A stretch of 64,000 nt of DNA from Brevibacillus composti (GTDB lineage: Bacteria; Bacillota; Bacilli; Brevibacillales; Brevibacillaceae), in the NCBI RefSeq assembly GCF_016406105.1, contig NZ_CP066308.1:3335501-3399500 (forward strand), in the 5' to 3' direction. A model generated the notes under the pieces. That model saw nothing but the letters and a program-made list of their open reading frames with translations, did not search any database and was not told where the DNA came from. The translations under genes were made by a program, and so were the position numbers. This document shows, in pieces, positions 34,329 through 43,356 of this stretch (the first letter of the stretch is position 1; every line of letters starts with the position of its first letter).

Positions 34329-35186
34329 TCAGGAACGCTTGTTGCGGCTGACGGCCAAACGCGTCTTTTCCAGCAGCGGGATCACTTCCTCCTGCCGCCT
34401 GCTGACCAGCGTGATAAACAGGATGTCGATCACATTGAGCTGGGCGATGCGGGAAGCCATCGCGCCGCTGCGGATGCTCTTTTCCACGGAACTCGTGTAC
34501 AGCCGGATATCCGCCAAATCAGCGACCGGCGAGGGGCCGAATTTGGTCAGGGTGATAATCGTCGCCCCCTGCTGCTTCGCTTCCATCAGCGACTGGATAA
34601 TGTCCTCGGTCTGGCCGGAGTACGATATGCCGAAGGCCACATCCCGCTCCTTCAACGTCACGGCCGAAGTCAGCTGGGCGTGGAAATCGGAGTAAGCCTC
34701 GCACCAGAGATTGATCCGGGAAAATTTTTGCCGAATATCCGCTGCGATCACCGCGGATGCTCCGACCCCGTACACGTCGATTTTTCGCGCACGGGCCATG
34801 GCCTCGGCAGCGCGGGCGACCTCCTCCCCGGAGAGGACGGACAAGGTATCCTGAATCGACTGGATGTTGTTCCAGCTGACTGCCTGCATGATGGACTCGA
34901 CCGAGCCTTCCATCATGATTTCCTGGTAGCTGCCCATGGACGTCTGTTTGTTCAGATCGCCCGCGATGCGCAGCTTGAGCTCCTGAAACCCCTTCATATT
35001 GAGCGAGCGGGTCAGCCGGATGATCGTCGCTTCCGACACACCGCTCAGGTCCGCCAGTTTCTGCACCGACAGCTTGACCACCTCTTCGGGATGAGCCAGG
35101 ATAAACTCCGCCGCTTTCCTCTCGGATGGCTTCAATTCTTCAATGATGGCCTGTATACTGACGAGACCTCCGTGTAGCATCCTCAC
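34329..35186 (-). CDS. murR: RpiR family transcriptional regulator (MurR-like)
   Basis: 285 residues: an N-terminal HTH_6 domain (about 20-85, with KLADLSGVSEATIIRLTRSL) and a C-terminal SIS sugar-phosphate-binding domain (about 130-260, with YGVGASAVIAADIRQKFSRI and FGISYSGQTEDIIQSL). In E. coli and B. subtilis MurR senses MurNAc-6-phosphate. First gene of the salvage operon, so it is probably autoregulated. The start GTG 35186 has AAGG 5-6 nt upstream; ATG 35180 is an alternative. Confidence 0.88.
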   Translation of the reverse strand: MRMLHGGLVSIQAIIEELKPSERKAAEFILAHPEEVVKLSVQKLADLSGVSEATIIRLTRSLNMKGFQELKLRIAGDLNKQTSMGSYQEIMMEGSVESIMQAVSWNNIQSIQDTLSVLSGEEVARAAEAMARARKIDVYGVGASAVIAADIRQKFSRINLWCEAYSDFHAQLTSAVTLKERDVAFGISYSGQTEDIIQSLMEAKQQGATIITLTKFGPSPVADLADIRLYTSSVEKSIRSGAMASRIAQLNVIDILFITLVSRRQEEVIPLLEKTRLAVSRNKRS

Positions 35187-35212
35187 ACCGACCTTCTTCC
35201 AATACTTTCCTC

Positions 35213-35264
35213 AATATTATGAAATTTTATTTCCCTCGTCAATTATCTGATGGTAAATAATATT
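35213..35264. promoter_or_regulatory. inverted repeat overlapping the murR operon promoter
   Basis: AATATTAT (35213-35220) and ATAATATT (35257-35264) are inverted copies bracketing the promoter; the left arm covers the -10. A good candidate for the RpiR-family binding region. Confidence 0.45.
35214..35242 (-). promoter_or_regulatory. promoter of the MurNAc salvage operon
   Basis: Minus strand TTGACG (35237-35242), a 17-nt spacer and TAATAT (35214-35219), followed by the murR start about 28 nt later. Confidence 0.7.
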
Positions 35265-35423
35265 ACGACAAGAAAGAAAAATGCCAGCTTCGGGCTCCAT
35301 ACTCTTTCGACATTTGCCCGCTTGACCTTTCCGTCACGTCAGCCCTTACACTGAAAGCCGCAGCACGGTTAGAAAGATGGAAAAACTGCCTGCCATAGCG
35401 GAAAAGAAAGGGAGGAAGCAAGG

Positions 35424-36716
35424 ATGAAACGTATGTTAATCAAACACGGAACGATTCTGACGATGCGGGAGGGCGAGCAGCCGATTGCCGGAGACCTGCT
35501 GATCGAGGGAGACCGGATTCTGGAGGTGGCGCCCTTCATCGAGCAGCCGGCCGACCTGGTGATTGAGGCGAGAGGCATGGCCGTCATACCGGGCCTGATC
35601 AATGCCCATAATCACGGGGCGATGTCGCTGTTGCGCGCTTTTTCCGACGATCGCAAGCTGATGGATTGGCTGGAGAAAAAAATGCTTCCGGCCGAAGCGC
35701 GGATGACCGAAGAGGACGTCTACTGGGGAACCCAGCTGGCCATTGCGGAAATGATCCGCTCGGGCACGACATCGTTTGCCGACATGTACGTCTACATGGA
35801 TGCGGTCGCACAGGCCGTGCTGGACAGCGGGATGCGCGCATCGCTCACACGCGGGCTGGTGTTCCTCGAAGATGACGGCGGCAAGAGAATGCAGGAGGGG
35901 ATCGACCTCATCGAAAAATGGTCGGGTGCCGGGGAGGGACGGATCACGACGATGCTGGGACCGCATGCCCCGTACACCTGCCCGCCTGAGCCGCTGCACG
36001 ATGTGATCGCCCTCGCCCGGGAACGCGGGATCCCCCTGCATATTCACCTCGCCGAGACCAAAGAAGAGATCGTAAAAATCAGGGAAAAGTACGGGCAGAC
36101 TCCAACGGAATACCTGTATCATCTCGGGATGTTCGAGCAGAGCCACGTCCTGCTCGCCCATGCCGTACATTTGACCCGCCGGGATCTGGGCTTCCTTCGC
36201 GGCATGCGCGGCGGCGTCGCCCATAATCCGGTCAGCAATCTGAAGCTGGGCTGCGGCATCGCCCCGGTCATGGAGATGAAGAAGCACGGCATCACCGTCG
36301 GTCTCGGCACCGATGGGGCAGGCAGCGCCACGACGCTGGACATGTTCGCCGAGATCAAGGCCGCGACCTGGATGCAAAAGCTGGATACTGGCGATCCCAC
36401 CCAATTGTCAGCAGAGGAGGCCCTGCGCATGGCCACCATCGAAAGCGCCAAGCTGCTGGGGATTGACCATGAGGTAGGGACCCTGGAGGCGGGCAAAAAA
36501 GCGGACGTGATCCTGATCGACCTGAATCAGCCCCACCTCCAGCCGGTCCATAACCTCGCCTCGCTGCTCGCATACAGCGCCAATGGCTCCGATGTGGACA
36601 CAGTGATCGTCAATGGCAAAGTCCTGATGAGAAAAAGACAATTGACGACTCTCTCCTGGGAGGAAGTGCAGAAGGAAGCTGCGGGCAGGGCCGCCCGATT
36701 GGTTCACGGTTTATAG
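35424..36716 (+). CDS. amidohydrolase, 5'-methylthioadenosine/S-adenosylhomocysteine deaminase family
   Basis: 430 residues, metal-dependent amidohydrolase fold. Metal ligands: NAHNHG (HxH, near 61-66), IHLAET (third His, near 210) and AHAV (fourth), plus GLGTDGAGSA (Asp). The subfamily deaminates adenosine-like compounds such as SAH or MTA, or other cytosine-like substrates; the exact substrate cannot be assigned. SD AAGGGAGG. Divergent from the murR operon across a 237-nt region. Confidence 0.88.
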   Translation: MKRMLIKHGTILTMREGEQPIAGDLLIEGDRILEVAPFIEQPADLVIEARGMAVIPGLINAHNHGAMSLLRAFSDDRKLMDWLEKKMLPAEARMTEEDVYWGTQLAIAEMIRSGTTSFADMYVYMDAVAQAVLDSGMRASLTRGLVFLEDDGGKRMQEGIDLIEKWSGAGEGRITTMLGPHAPYTCPPEPLHDVIALARERGIPLHIHLAETKEEIVKIREKYGQTPTEYLYHLGMFEQSHVLLAHAVHLTRRDLGFLRGMRGGVAHNPVSNLKLGCGIAPVMEMKKHGITVGLGTDGAGSATTLDMFAEIKAATWMQKLDTGDPTQLSAEEALRMATIESAKLLGIDHEVGTLEAGKKADVILIDLNQPHLQPVHNLASLLAYSANGSDVDTVIVNGKVLMRKRQLTTLSWEEVQKEAAGRAARLVHGL

Positions 36717-36736
36717 TTCCGCTTTGATCCGCACAG

Positions 36737-36764
36737 AAAAAAGCCCCTGTACAATCACAGGGGC
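36737..36764 (-). terminator. terminator of tspO (usable on both strands)
   Basis: GCCCCTGT / ACAGGGGC with a 6-nt loop; on the minus strand six T follow. It lies between two convergent genes. Confidence 0.8.
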
Positions 36765-36859
36765 TTGGCGCGGCTGCCTGACTGATTCGGGCTACGGGCG
36801 CATCGCCGTTCGGGCACAACGCATCTCCCTGATTCCTGCAAGCCATCGGGAGACGTCCG

Positions 36860-37318
36860 CTACCGATTCAGCAGGTAGATTCCCCAGGCCGTATAGGTGG
36901 CGTACAGATCCCAGAGCAAATAGGGAACCAAGAGATAAGCCGCGACCGGAAGGCGAGGCTGCAGCACCCGGATCAATAGCCAGGTGGAATAAGCCACGAT
37001 GAACGTATCCACTGCCGCCGGAAGCAGCAAGTGTTCTTCCAGGAACAGCCAGGTAAAAGCTTGATTGGCCGCCCAATTGATCGTGAAAAACAAAAGCACT
37101 TCCCCGTGCAGCTGCCGCTGACGAATGACTTGCACAATTGATAAGGATATCAGTCCATATAAAATTCCCCAAATGATTGAGAAAAGTCCGGCAGGCAGAG
37201 TGCCTGGCGGTTTGACCAATGCGTCATACCATGCTCCACCCTCGGGATACAGAAATCCAGCCAATGAGTACAGTGCGTAGACAGCGAAAAACAACAGCGC
37301 GGAGGTCCCGATTTTCAC
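36860..37318 (-). CDS. tspO: TspO/MBR family membrane protein
   Basis: About 152 residues with five membrane segments. Family motifs: WYDALVKPPGTLPAGLF (the WYxxLxKP loop), IIWGILYGLI, INWAANQAFTWLFL and the C-terminal LLVPYLLWDLYATYTAWGIY. TspO binds porphyrins and related tetrapyrroles and is linked to stress responses. The GTG at 37318 gives the family-like start VKIGTSALLFF and has GGATGGGA upstream; the ATG at 37351 would add 11 residues without an SD. Confidence 0.9.
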   Translation of the reverse strand: MKIGTSALLFFAVYALYSLAGFLYPEGGAWYDALVKPPGTLPAGLFSIIWGILYGLISLSIVQVIRQRQLHGEVLLFFTINWAANQAFTWLFLEEHLLLPAAVDTFIVAYSTWLLIRVLQPRLPVAAYLLVPYLLWDLYATYTAWGIYLLNR

Positions 37319-37399
37319 CGCACATCCCATCCTTTGACCATGTCTTGCCATAGTTTATGAGACATGCTGTGCTTTCATCACGGTTTTGTCCGAGGATCC

Positions 37400-37798
37400 C
37401 TAGCGAGCACCGGCTTTGGCAAGCATCTCCGCGATCTCCTTGTACCCGCGCTGTTTGGCATGCTGCAGAGGGGTAACCCCGTCCTTGTCGGGGATATTCA
37501 CATCGGCCCCGTGCTCGATTAACAGCTGCACGATCTCTTGGTGCTTCCGCCCGCCGTCGCTGAGCACAATCGCCTCCATCAAGGCCGTCCAGCCCAAATG
37601 GTTGATATGGTTCACGTCCACGTCCGAGTTTGCCAACAGCTCCCGGACGATTTCGACATGTCCCCGTTCCGCCGCAGGGATCAGCGCCGTCCCGCCGTAA
37701 CGGTTGGTCAACTTCGTATCGGCTCCCGCCGCGATGACCAGCTTCAAAATCTCCAGCCGTCCCTCGGCCCCTGCGTACAGCAGCGGATTGTCAAGGCT
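37400..37798 (-). pseudogene. ankyrin-repeat protein, 5'-truncated remnant
   Basis: Ankyrin-repeat coding sequence (GGTALIPAAERGHVEIVRELL, then LGWTALMEAIV and GVTPLQHAKQRGYKEIAEML) runs to a stop at 37400. Reading upstream the frame continues as a typical repeat (LDNPLLYAGAEGRLEILKLV) but meets a TGA at 37799-37801 with no start and no signal peptide or first repeat. The only possible start is an internal TTG at 37747 without SD. Directly upstream lies the terminator of ytkL. It is best read as the 3' half of a lost gene. Confidence 0.7.
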
Positions 37799-37840
37799 TC
37801 ACAAATAGTTATCGTCCGGCGAGTGTCCTCGTAACCGGAC

Positions 37841-37893
37841 GAAAAAAGAAGCCATCGGGGCGGCGGTTGACCACCGCGATTCCCCGTGACTTC
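37841..37893 (-). terminator. ytkL terminator
   Basis: Minus strand GAAGTCACGGGG pairs with CCCCGATGGCTTC (with mismatches), an inner CGGT/ACCG stem, then TTTTTTC. A second short stem CGTCCGG / CCGGACG lies at 37813-37841. Confidence 0.75.
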
Positions 37894-37915
37894 TCCCTGT
37901 TTTATGTGCACCGGA

Positions 37916-38611
37916 TCACGACAATCGGGTCGTTTCCCCCGGCTTTAGCGCTGCTCCGTTGATTCCTTTTTCCTTCAGACTGCTTACAAACGCCTCCCCA
38001 TCCTGTTGGATCGGCGGGAATGTATTGTAGTGAATCGGGACGACGAGCTTGGGCTTCACCCATTCCGCGGCAACCAGAGCATCCTTTGGCCCCATCGTGA
38101 ATACATCGCCGATCGGCAGGAAGGCCGCATCGATGTCATGGCGTTCGCCCAGTATTTTCATATCCCCGAAAAGGCCGGTGTCTCCTGCATGATAGACGGT
38201 TTTTCCGCCCATCGTGACGATGAAGCCGCCGGGCATCCCCAGGTAGACGATCCGCTGATCTTCGTCATACACCATGCCGGAGCTGTGGAAAGCCTGGGTC
38301 ATTTTTACCCGGCCAAACGGAAACGCGGCGGAGCCTCCCAGATTGAGCGCCATCGTCTTCGCCCCTTGCCAGCCGAGGTAGTTCGCCAGCTCAAAGGTCG
38401 CGATGATGGTCGCGTCATTCTGCTTGGCCAGTTCGACTGCGTCGAGAATATGATCCTGATGGCCGTGCGTCAAGAGAATGTACTGCACCCGAATATCGGA
38501 CAGCTTCGTGACCGCTTGCGGGTTCCCCGAAATAAACGGATCGATGATGATCGAATGTCCTTCGCTGGTCAGCTGGACACAGGAGTGACCGTGATACTGG
38601 ATCTCCAACAT
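37916..38611 (-). CDS. ytkL: UPF0173 metal-dependent hydrolase (YtkL)
   Basis: 231 residues of the metallo-beta-lactamase fold: YHGHSCVQL at the start, the metal-binding [17 protein letters not shown] (HxHxDH) and a later [12 protein letters not shown]. The family length is about 225-230, which fits the ATG at 38611 (SD GGAAGGGG); longer upstream starts add an unrelated stretch. UPF0173 proteins have no agreed substrate. In B. subtilis ytkL lies near ytoI; here 24 kb separates them. Confidence 0.93.
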   Translation of the reverse strand: MLEIQYHGHSCVQLTSEGHSIIIDPFISGNPQAVTKLSDIRVQYILLTHGHQDHILDAVELAKQNDATIIATFELANYLGWQGAKTMALNLGGSAAFPFGRVKMTQAFHSSGMVYDEDQRIVYLGMPGGFIVTMGGKTVYHAGDTGLFGDMKILGERHDIDAAFLPIGDVFTMGPKDALVAAEWVKPKLVVPIHYNTFPPIQQDGEAFVSSLKEKGINGAALKPGETTRLS

Positions 38612-38736
38612 GTGCATCCCCTTCCTTTTCACAACAATCTCTCTGTTTTGATGATAGGTGGGAAATCTGCCCATGTCAAATGATCAACTGCCCGCCATCA
38701 AAACGGACAGAACCGCATCAATGGAAGAGCACGGCA

Positions 38737-39375
38737 TTAGTCGAACAGCACGGCAAAAGCGCGGGTGAACGCTCCGTCGCTGCCCTTGATAGCAAGAGGC
38801 GCGGCCGCAAAAAAGACGCGCTCGCGGTCAATCAGCTCCAGATTTTTCAAGTTCTCCACGATTCCCAGCCGATTTCCCAGAAAGATATGGTGAGCGGGAT
38901 AGCTGTCCGTCTCGATCGGATCAGGCGAGATAAAGTCAAGGCCGACCGCGCGTACCCCTCGCTCCACCAGCTCCCTGGCCAACTCTTCGCCGAAGTATGG
39001 AAAGGCGGTCTCGTATGCTTCCGTCCCCCATTTTTGGCTAAGCCCGCTGCGGAACAGGACGATGTCGCCCGGGCGAATATCCGCTCCCGCCAGCACAGAC
39101 GGGCCCATCTCCCGCTGACCGTCCGGCAGCCGGACATCCACGATGACGGCTTCCCCCACGAAACGCTCCAACGGAATCGACTCGATCGTCTCGCCGCCCT
39201 CGATAAAATGGGCGGGGGCGTCGCAATGTGTACCGACGTGCACGACAGCATGAAAATCCGTAACCTGGTATCCGTCTGACTGCACCTGTGCCACTTGCCT
39301 GAACACCGCATCCGGCTGTCCCGGATACTGGGGCATGCCTGTTTCCAGCACCTGAGAAAGATCAATGATTCGCAT
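38737..39375 (-). CDS. cyclase family protein (kynurenine formamidase-like)
   Basis: 212 residues of the cyclase/KynB-like fold: RIIDLSQVLETGMPQYPG at the N-terminus and the metal motif HVGTHCDAPAHFI (HxGTHxDxPxH, near 50-60). KynB hydrolyses N-formylkynurenine; many relatives act on other amide or lactone substrates, and no other kynurenine-pathway gene is nearby. The ATG at 39375 has AAAAGGAGG 4-5 nt upstream. Downstream on the same strand is ytkL (125 nt gap). Confidence 0.85.
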   Translation of the reverse strand: MRIIDLSQVLETGMPQYPGQPDAVFRQVAQVQSDGYQVTDFHAVVHVGTHCDAPAHFIEGGETIESIPLERFVGEAVIVDVRLPDGQREMGPSVLAGADIRPGDIVLFRSGLSQKWGTEAYETAFPYFGEELARELVERGVRAVGLDFISPDPIETDSYPAHHIFLGNRLGIVENLKNLELIDRERVFFAAAPLAIKGSDGAFTRAFAVLFD

Positions 39376-39528
39376 AGAGCCTCCTTTTCCCATCTAACAA
39401 GTAGGATTAGTGAGTATTTTTCTATGATTATCCAATACCTCTCTCTCAGGCGCAAGCACTTTTTCTATGTAAGCAAAGGCTGCCGGAGCCGACAGCCCAA
39501 GGAAAAAAAGAGGGGACTCGAGGTGTTG

Positions 39529-39723
39529 TTATTTATGGTGATCTTTGATTCCGATAACCGCAATGATCTCGGAATCGCGGATAATGGTGCGGCGTCCTTC
39601 ACTGTCACGTAAAATCAGCGTGGAGCTTTTGACATCGACCAACCGTCCGACGTAGCTGCCATTCACTGTATCAACCCTCACCTTTTCTCCTTCCAGTTTT
39701 TCTGCCTGATCGCGAAATCCCAT
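39529..39723 (-). CDS. small Sm-like/DUF2642-like protein
   Basis: 64 residues starting MGFRDQAEKLEGEKVRVDTV. A helix precedes a five-strand pattern (VRVDTV, YVGRLVDVKSSTLILRD, RRTIIRDSEIIAVIGI) typical of small SH3/Sm-like barrels; DUF2642 proteins from spore-formers look similar. This is an eye match, not a verified hit. The ATG at 39723 has AAAGGAGGGA upstream. It lies alone between the cyclase-family gene and the MerR-like gene. Confidence 0.65.
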   Translation of the reverse strand: MGFRDQAEKLEGEKVRVDTVNGSYVGRLVDVKSSTLILRDSEGRRTIIRDSEIIAVIGIKDHHK

Positions 39724-40010
39724 GGTTGATCCCTCCTTTCTCTGCATCCTATGTACATGCAGAGCCAATCAACCAAAACAAACGTGGAGATTGCTTGAAA
39801 ATGTGTCACTACCCTCGGGAAAAAACCTAGGGGATCAACGCTTTTTCATGATGCGACGGGACATGACCCCATCTCTCTTTTTCCAACAAACGCTGCTGGA
39901 AATTGTCGCACGGTTGGCAACAGGAGTTTCCCTCGCCCCAGCGAAAAGTCTACTTACAATCTATTCAAATCGTTCGGAACCATTCTTTTTTCGAAACGGG
40001 GGGATCGCCG

Positions 40011-40781
40011 ATGAAAAATGTGATCGAACTGGTTGCCATGGAGAAAACCTACTCCGGGCGCGAACTGGCAGAGATGCTCGGAGTCGGAGCCAGCACCTTG
40101 CGGAAATGGAGCATGCTGCTGGAACAGCAAGGCTACTGGTTTCAGCGCGACAACCAGAACCGAAGAGAGTACAGAGGAGCCGATGTCACGGCTTTGCGCA
40201 GATTTTACCATTTGACCAAGGAACAGATGACGCCGCTGGAGGATGCCGCCAGGATCATTGCCGGCCAAGCCTCGCCCGAAATGGCAAAAAGGGGGGCAGC
40301 CGCCGCAATCAGTCTCGCTCCTCCCCCTGTCTCGACCGCCCACCCAACTCCGCACCAGACCTCCCACCAGGCCTACCACCAGGCCTACCAACAACCCTAC
40401 CAAGCAAACACCCATCCGTCTCCATACCCTGCATCTGACATCAGCCCGACGCTTGCCCAGCGGCCATCCCCCCATCCGGCGGCCGTGGAATCGGCAAATA
40501 CCGCTGCTGCACTGGCCTTGCGCACCAGCAGTCACGTCGATGCGCTGGAGGAAAAGCTGCTCGCTCTCGCCCAGCACGTCCAGCAGCAAGATTCGGTGCA
40601 AACGTCCCTGATGGAACAGCTCGAGCAGCAGGGAGCCTATATTCGCAACAGTCTGAAGGAGCGCGACCGCCGTTTGAGCAGCGCCATGAACGAGATTTTC
40701 GAGATGAAGAAACAACTGGCCCGGCTCCAGGACAAGCAGCGCAAGACCTCGATCTGGCATCGCCTGTTCCGGATCGACTGA
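40011..40781 (+). CDS. MerR-like HTH protein with His/Pro/Gln-rich linker and coiled coil
   Basis: 256 residues. The N-terminal MerR-type HTH is SGRELAEMLGVGASTLRKWS (about 15-34) with a wing around YWFQRDNQNRREYRG. The linker (about 105-165) is low complexity, rich in His, Gln, Pro and Tyr, with HQAY repeated. A long C-terminal coiled coil (about 170-245, VDALEEKLLALAQHVQQQ onwards) ends in a basic patch (RKTSIWHRLFRID). HTH plus coiled coil is the layout of RacA, which anchors chromosome origins to the pole in sporulation, but RacA is shorter and lacks this linker. No effector domain is seen. SD GGGGGGA. Confidence 0.8.
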   Translation: MKNVIELVAMEKTYSGRELAEMLGVGASTLRKWSMLLEQQGYWFQRDNQNRREYRGADVTALRRFYHLTKEQMTPLEDAARIIAGQASPEMAKRGAAAAISLAPPPVSTAHPTPHQTSHQAYHQAYQQPYQANTHPSPYPASDISPTLAQRPSPHPAAVESANTAAALALRTSSHVDALEEKLLALAQHVQQQDSVQTSLMEQLEQQGAYIRNSLKERDRRLSSAMNEIFEMKKQLARLQDKQRKTSIWHRLFRID

Positions 40782-40792
40782 GCGAGCAGCAC

Positions 40793-40841
40793 GAAAAAGG
40801 GCTGTCCCGAGCGGAATACTCCTCCTGCTCGGAACAGCCCT
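40793..40841 (-). terminator. terminator of the M20 hydrolase pair
   Basis: GGGCTGT-CCGAGC pairs with GCTCGG-ACAGCCC; on the minus strand TTTTTC follows. It lies between two convergent genes. Confidence 0.85.
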
Positions 40842-40858
40842 GATCTTATTGGCGACGG

Positions 40859-42040
40859 TTAAGCCATGACCACTTTGCGCGCCGCACCTACAAACATTTT
40901 TACGCCCACTTCCAGCGCATCCTCATCGACGGTAAAGCGAGGGTGGTGATGCGGATGCACGATCCCCTTCTCCTTGTTCCCGGCTCCGACGTAGAAGAAG
41001 CAGCCCGGCGCTTTTTGCAAAAAGGCCGAGAAGTCCTCCCCGCCCATGTTGGGCTTGATCCGCTCTACCCACTCTTCGCCCAGCGACTCGACGACGACGC
41101 TCTCCATCAGGCGCGTCACTTCTTCATCGTTGATCACCGGACGGTAGCCGAAGTTGTACGAGAATTCATAGCTGGCCCCGTGGGCTTCCGTAATCCCCTT
41201 GACGACGCGCTCCATCAAGGCAGGCACAGACTCGCGCAGCTTCTGGTCAAAGCTGCGGACGGTACCGCCGATGCTCACCGAACCCGGAATCACATTGTAG
41301 GCCGTGCCGCCGACGAACTGTGTCACGGACAGGACCAGATTATCCAGCGGATCGGTATTGCGCGAGACGATATGCTGCAGGTTGGTTACCACCTGGGCGG
41401 CAATCGCGATGCTGTCGATCGTCTGATGCGGCAGGGCGGCGTGCCCCCCTTTGCCGGTTACGGTGATCGCGAAGCTGTCCGGCGCTGCCATCATCGGCCC
41501 CGGGCAAATCCCCACTTTTCCGTAGTCCGTCGTCGCCCACAGATGGGCCCCGATCACCAGATCCACGCCGTCCATCACGCCTGCCTGCACCATCTCCTCG
41601 GCGCCGCCCGGGTAGATTTCCTCCGCATGCTGAAAGAAAAAGCGAACCTCGCCTTTGATCTGGTCTTTCATACCGGACAGGATCTTCGCTGCCCCGAGCA
41701 GCATCGCCGTATGGCCGTCATGCCCGCAGGCGTGCATCACACCCGGCTTTTTCGAGGCGAATTCAAAATCATTCTCCTCGGTAATCGGCAGCGCATCCAT
41801 ATCGGCGCGCATCGCCAGGACGCGTCCCGGCGCGGAACCGATCAGCCTGGCCACGACGCTGGTTTTGGTCGGTCTCGACACTTCCAGGTTGCCAAAGGAG
41901 ACCAGCGTATCATAGACGAATTGGGCGGTCTCTTCTTCTTCAAAAGAGAGCTCCGGATTCTCATGCAAGTAACGCCGCCATGCGATCACCTGCTCCTTGA
42001 TCTGTTCTGCTTCCTGATTGAGTGCGGCTGTCGTCGTCAT
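40859..42040 (-). CDS. M20 family amidohydrolase (hippurate/N-acyl-amino acid type)
   Basis: 393 residues, di-metal M20D peptidase/amidohydrolase. Metal ligands: RADMDALPI, MHACGHDGHTAML, QHAEEIYPGG (the catalytic Glu) and the C-terminal NMGGEDFS. The dimerisation domain starts at DSFAITVTGKGGHAALP. It removes acyl groups from N-acylated amino acids. SD GGAGGG. It lies 24 nt downstream of a second M20-type hydrolase on the same strand, so they are probably co-transcribed and process related substrates. Confidence 0.93.
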   Translation of the reverse strand: MTTTAALNQEAEQIKEQVIAWRRYLHENPELSFEEEETAQFVYDTLVSFGNLEVSRPTKTSVVARLIGSAPGRVLAMRADMDALPITEENDFEFASKKPGVMHACGHDGHTAMLLGAAKILSGMKDQIKGEVRFFFQHAEEIYPGGAEEMVQAGVMDGVDLVIGAHLWATTDYGKVGICPGPMMAAPDSFAITVTGKGGHAALPHQTIDSIAIAAQVVTNLQHIVSRNTDPLDNLVLSVTQFVGGTAYNVIPGSVSIGGTVRSFDQKLRESVPALMERVVKGITEAHGASYEFSYNFGYRPVINDEEVTRLMESVVVESLGEEWVERIKPNMGGEDFSAFLQKAPGCFFYVGAGNKEKGIVHPHHHPRFTVDEDALEVGVKMFVGAARKVVMA

Positions 42041-42064
42041 GCTCTTGCCCTCCTTGTCATTCGT

Positions 42065-43294
42065 TTACGCTTTTTGCGCCAGAGAAAGTACGGTATGATA
42101 CAGGACATTTGCCCCGTTTGCACAGTCTTCTTTGGTGGTATATTCAGCCGGATTGTGGCTGATGCCCTTCTGTGAGCGGGCAAAAATCATGCCGACCGGG
42201 CAGAGGCTGGTCAATTGCATGCAATCATGTCCGGCTCCGCTCGGAAGGGTAAATGGTTCAAAACCGAGCAATTCGCAGGCGTTCCGGGCAGCCAGTTGGA
42301 TTTCTTCGGAACAGACAACGGGCGGGATACGCTGCAAGAGCTCTATTTTGTAAGAGATGCCTCGTTTTTCGCAAATTTTCTCGGTCATGTGATGAATCTC
42401 GGCTTCGACCTGATCGAGGATGGCCTGATCGACATCGCGCAGATCGAGGGAGAACTCGACCCGTCCGGGGATGACGTTCACGCCGCCCGGGAATACCTGC
42501 ATCTGACCCACCGTCCCGACAGCCGCATCGGTTTTGCCCGCCGCCGCTTCGATGGCCAGCATGATCTCGGCTGCCGCCGCCAGCGGATCGCGGCGGAGTG
42601 ACATCGGCGTCGCTCCCGCATGACCGGCTTCGCCTTCGAGGATAAATTTGACCCAGAGGGGGCCTGCTACGCCGCTGACGACGCCCACGGAGAGACCGCG
42701 GGACTCCAGCACCTTGCCCTGTTCAATATGAAGCTCGACATAGGCCTTGACGCTGCCTTTGGGGCGTGCCGCCTCGTGGATGGCATCGGGGTCCAGACCG
42801 CTTTGCCGCATCGCCTCCGCGATCGAGATGCCCTCATCGTCGCGATGCTCCAGCTCGCTTCGCTCCAGGATGCCGGCGATGCCGCGGCTTCCGATCATGC
42901 CGTAGCGAAAACGCGTCCCCTCTTCGTCGGTAAAGGCGATTACTTCGATCGGGTGTTCGGTCACGACATTTTGTTCGGCCATCGCATGGAGCATCTCCAC
43001 TCCTGCCAGCACTCCCAGCGGGCCGTCAAAATTGCCGCCGTTGTAAACAGAATCGATATGCGAGCCGACCAGGACGACCGGCGCCTCCGGATTCCGTCCC
43101 TCCCGTCTGCCGATCAGATTGCCTACCGCATCTTCACGAACAGCGAGACCCGCCTCTTCCATAAACGAGCGAACGAGGTCTTTCGCCGCCCTCTCCTCCG
43201 GGGTGAAGCTCAGCCTCGTGATGCCGCCCGACTCTTGCTTTCCGAGTTCCCCCAGACGCATTAACCGATCCCACAAACGCTCCGGATTGATCAT
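42065..43294 (-). CDS. M20 hydrolase, allantoate amidohydrolase/N-carbamoyl-L-amino acid hydrolase family
   Basis: 409 residues. The subfamily signature [20 protein letters not shown], the FTDEEGTRF motif (catalytic Glu and metal ligand), HIEQGKVLE and the C-terminal [10 protein letters not shown] are all present. These enzymes hydrolyse carbamoyl or ureido groups (allantoate, N-carbamoyl amino acids); the precise substrate is not evident and no allantoin or hydantoin gene is nearby. SD AGAGGTGAG. First gene of a two-gene unit. Confidence 0.93.
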   Translation of the reverse strand: MINPERLWDRLMRLGELGKQESGGITRLSFTPEERAAKDLVRSFMEEAGLAVREDAVGNLIGRREGRNPEAPVVLVGSHIDSVYNGGNFDGPLGVLAGVEMLHAMAEQNVVTEHPIEVIAFTDEEGTRFRYGMIGSRGIAGILERSELEHRDDEGISIAEAMRQSGLDPDAIHEAARPKGSVKAYVELHIEQGKVLESRGLSVGVVSGVAGPLWVKFILEGEAGHAGATPMSLRRDPLAAAAEIMLAIEAAAGKTDAAVGTVGQMQVFPGGVNVIPGRVEFSLDLRDVDQAILDQVEAEIHHMTEKICEKRGISYKIELLQRIPPVVCSEEIQLAARNACELLGFEPFTLPSGAGHDCMQLTSLCPVGMIFARSQKGISHNPAEYTTKEDCANGANVLYHTVLSLAQKA

Positions 43295-43356
43295 ACGCTC
43301 TCACCTCTTTTTCTGTTGTTGGTATGCTCTATTTGATTAACGGTTGATTTACGGTC

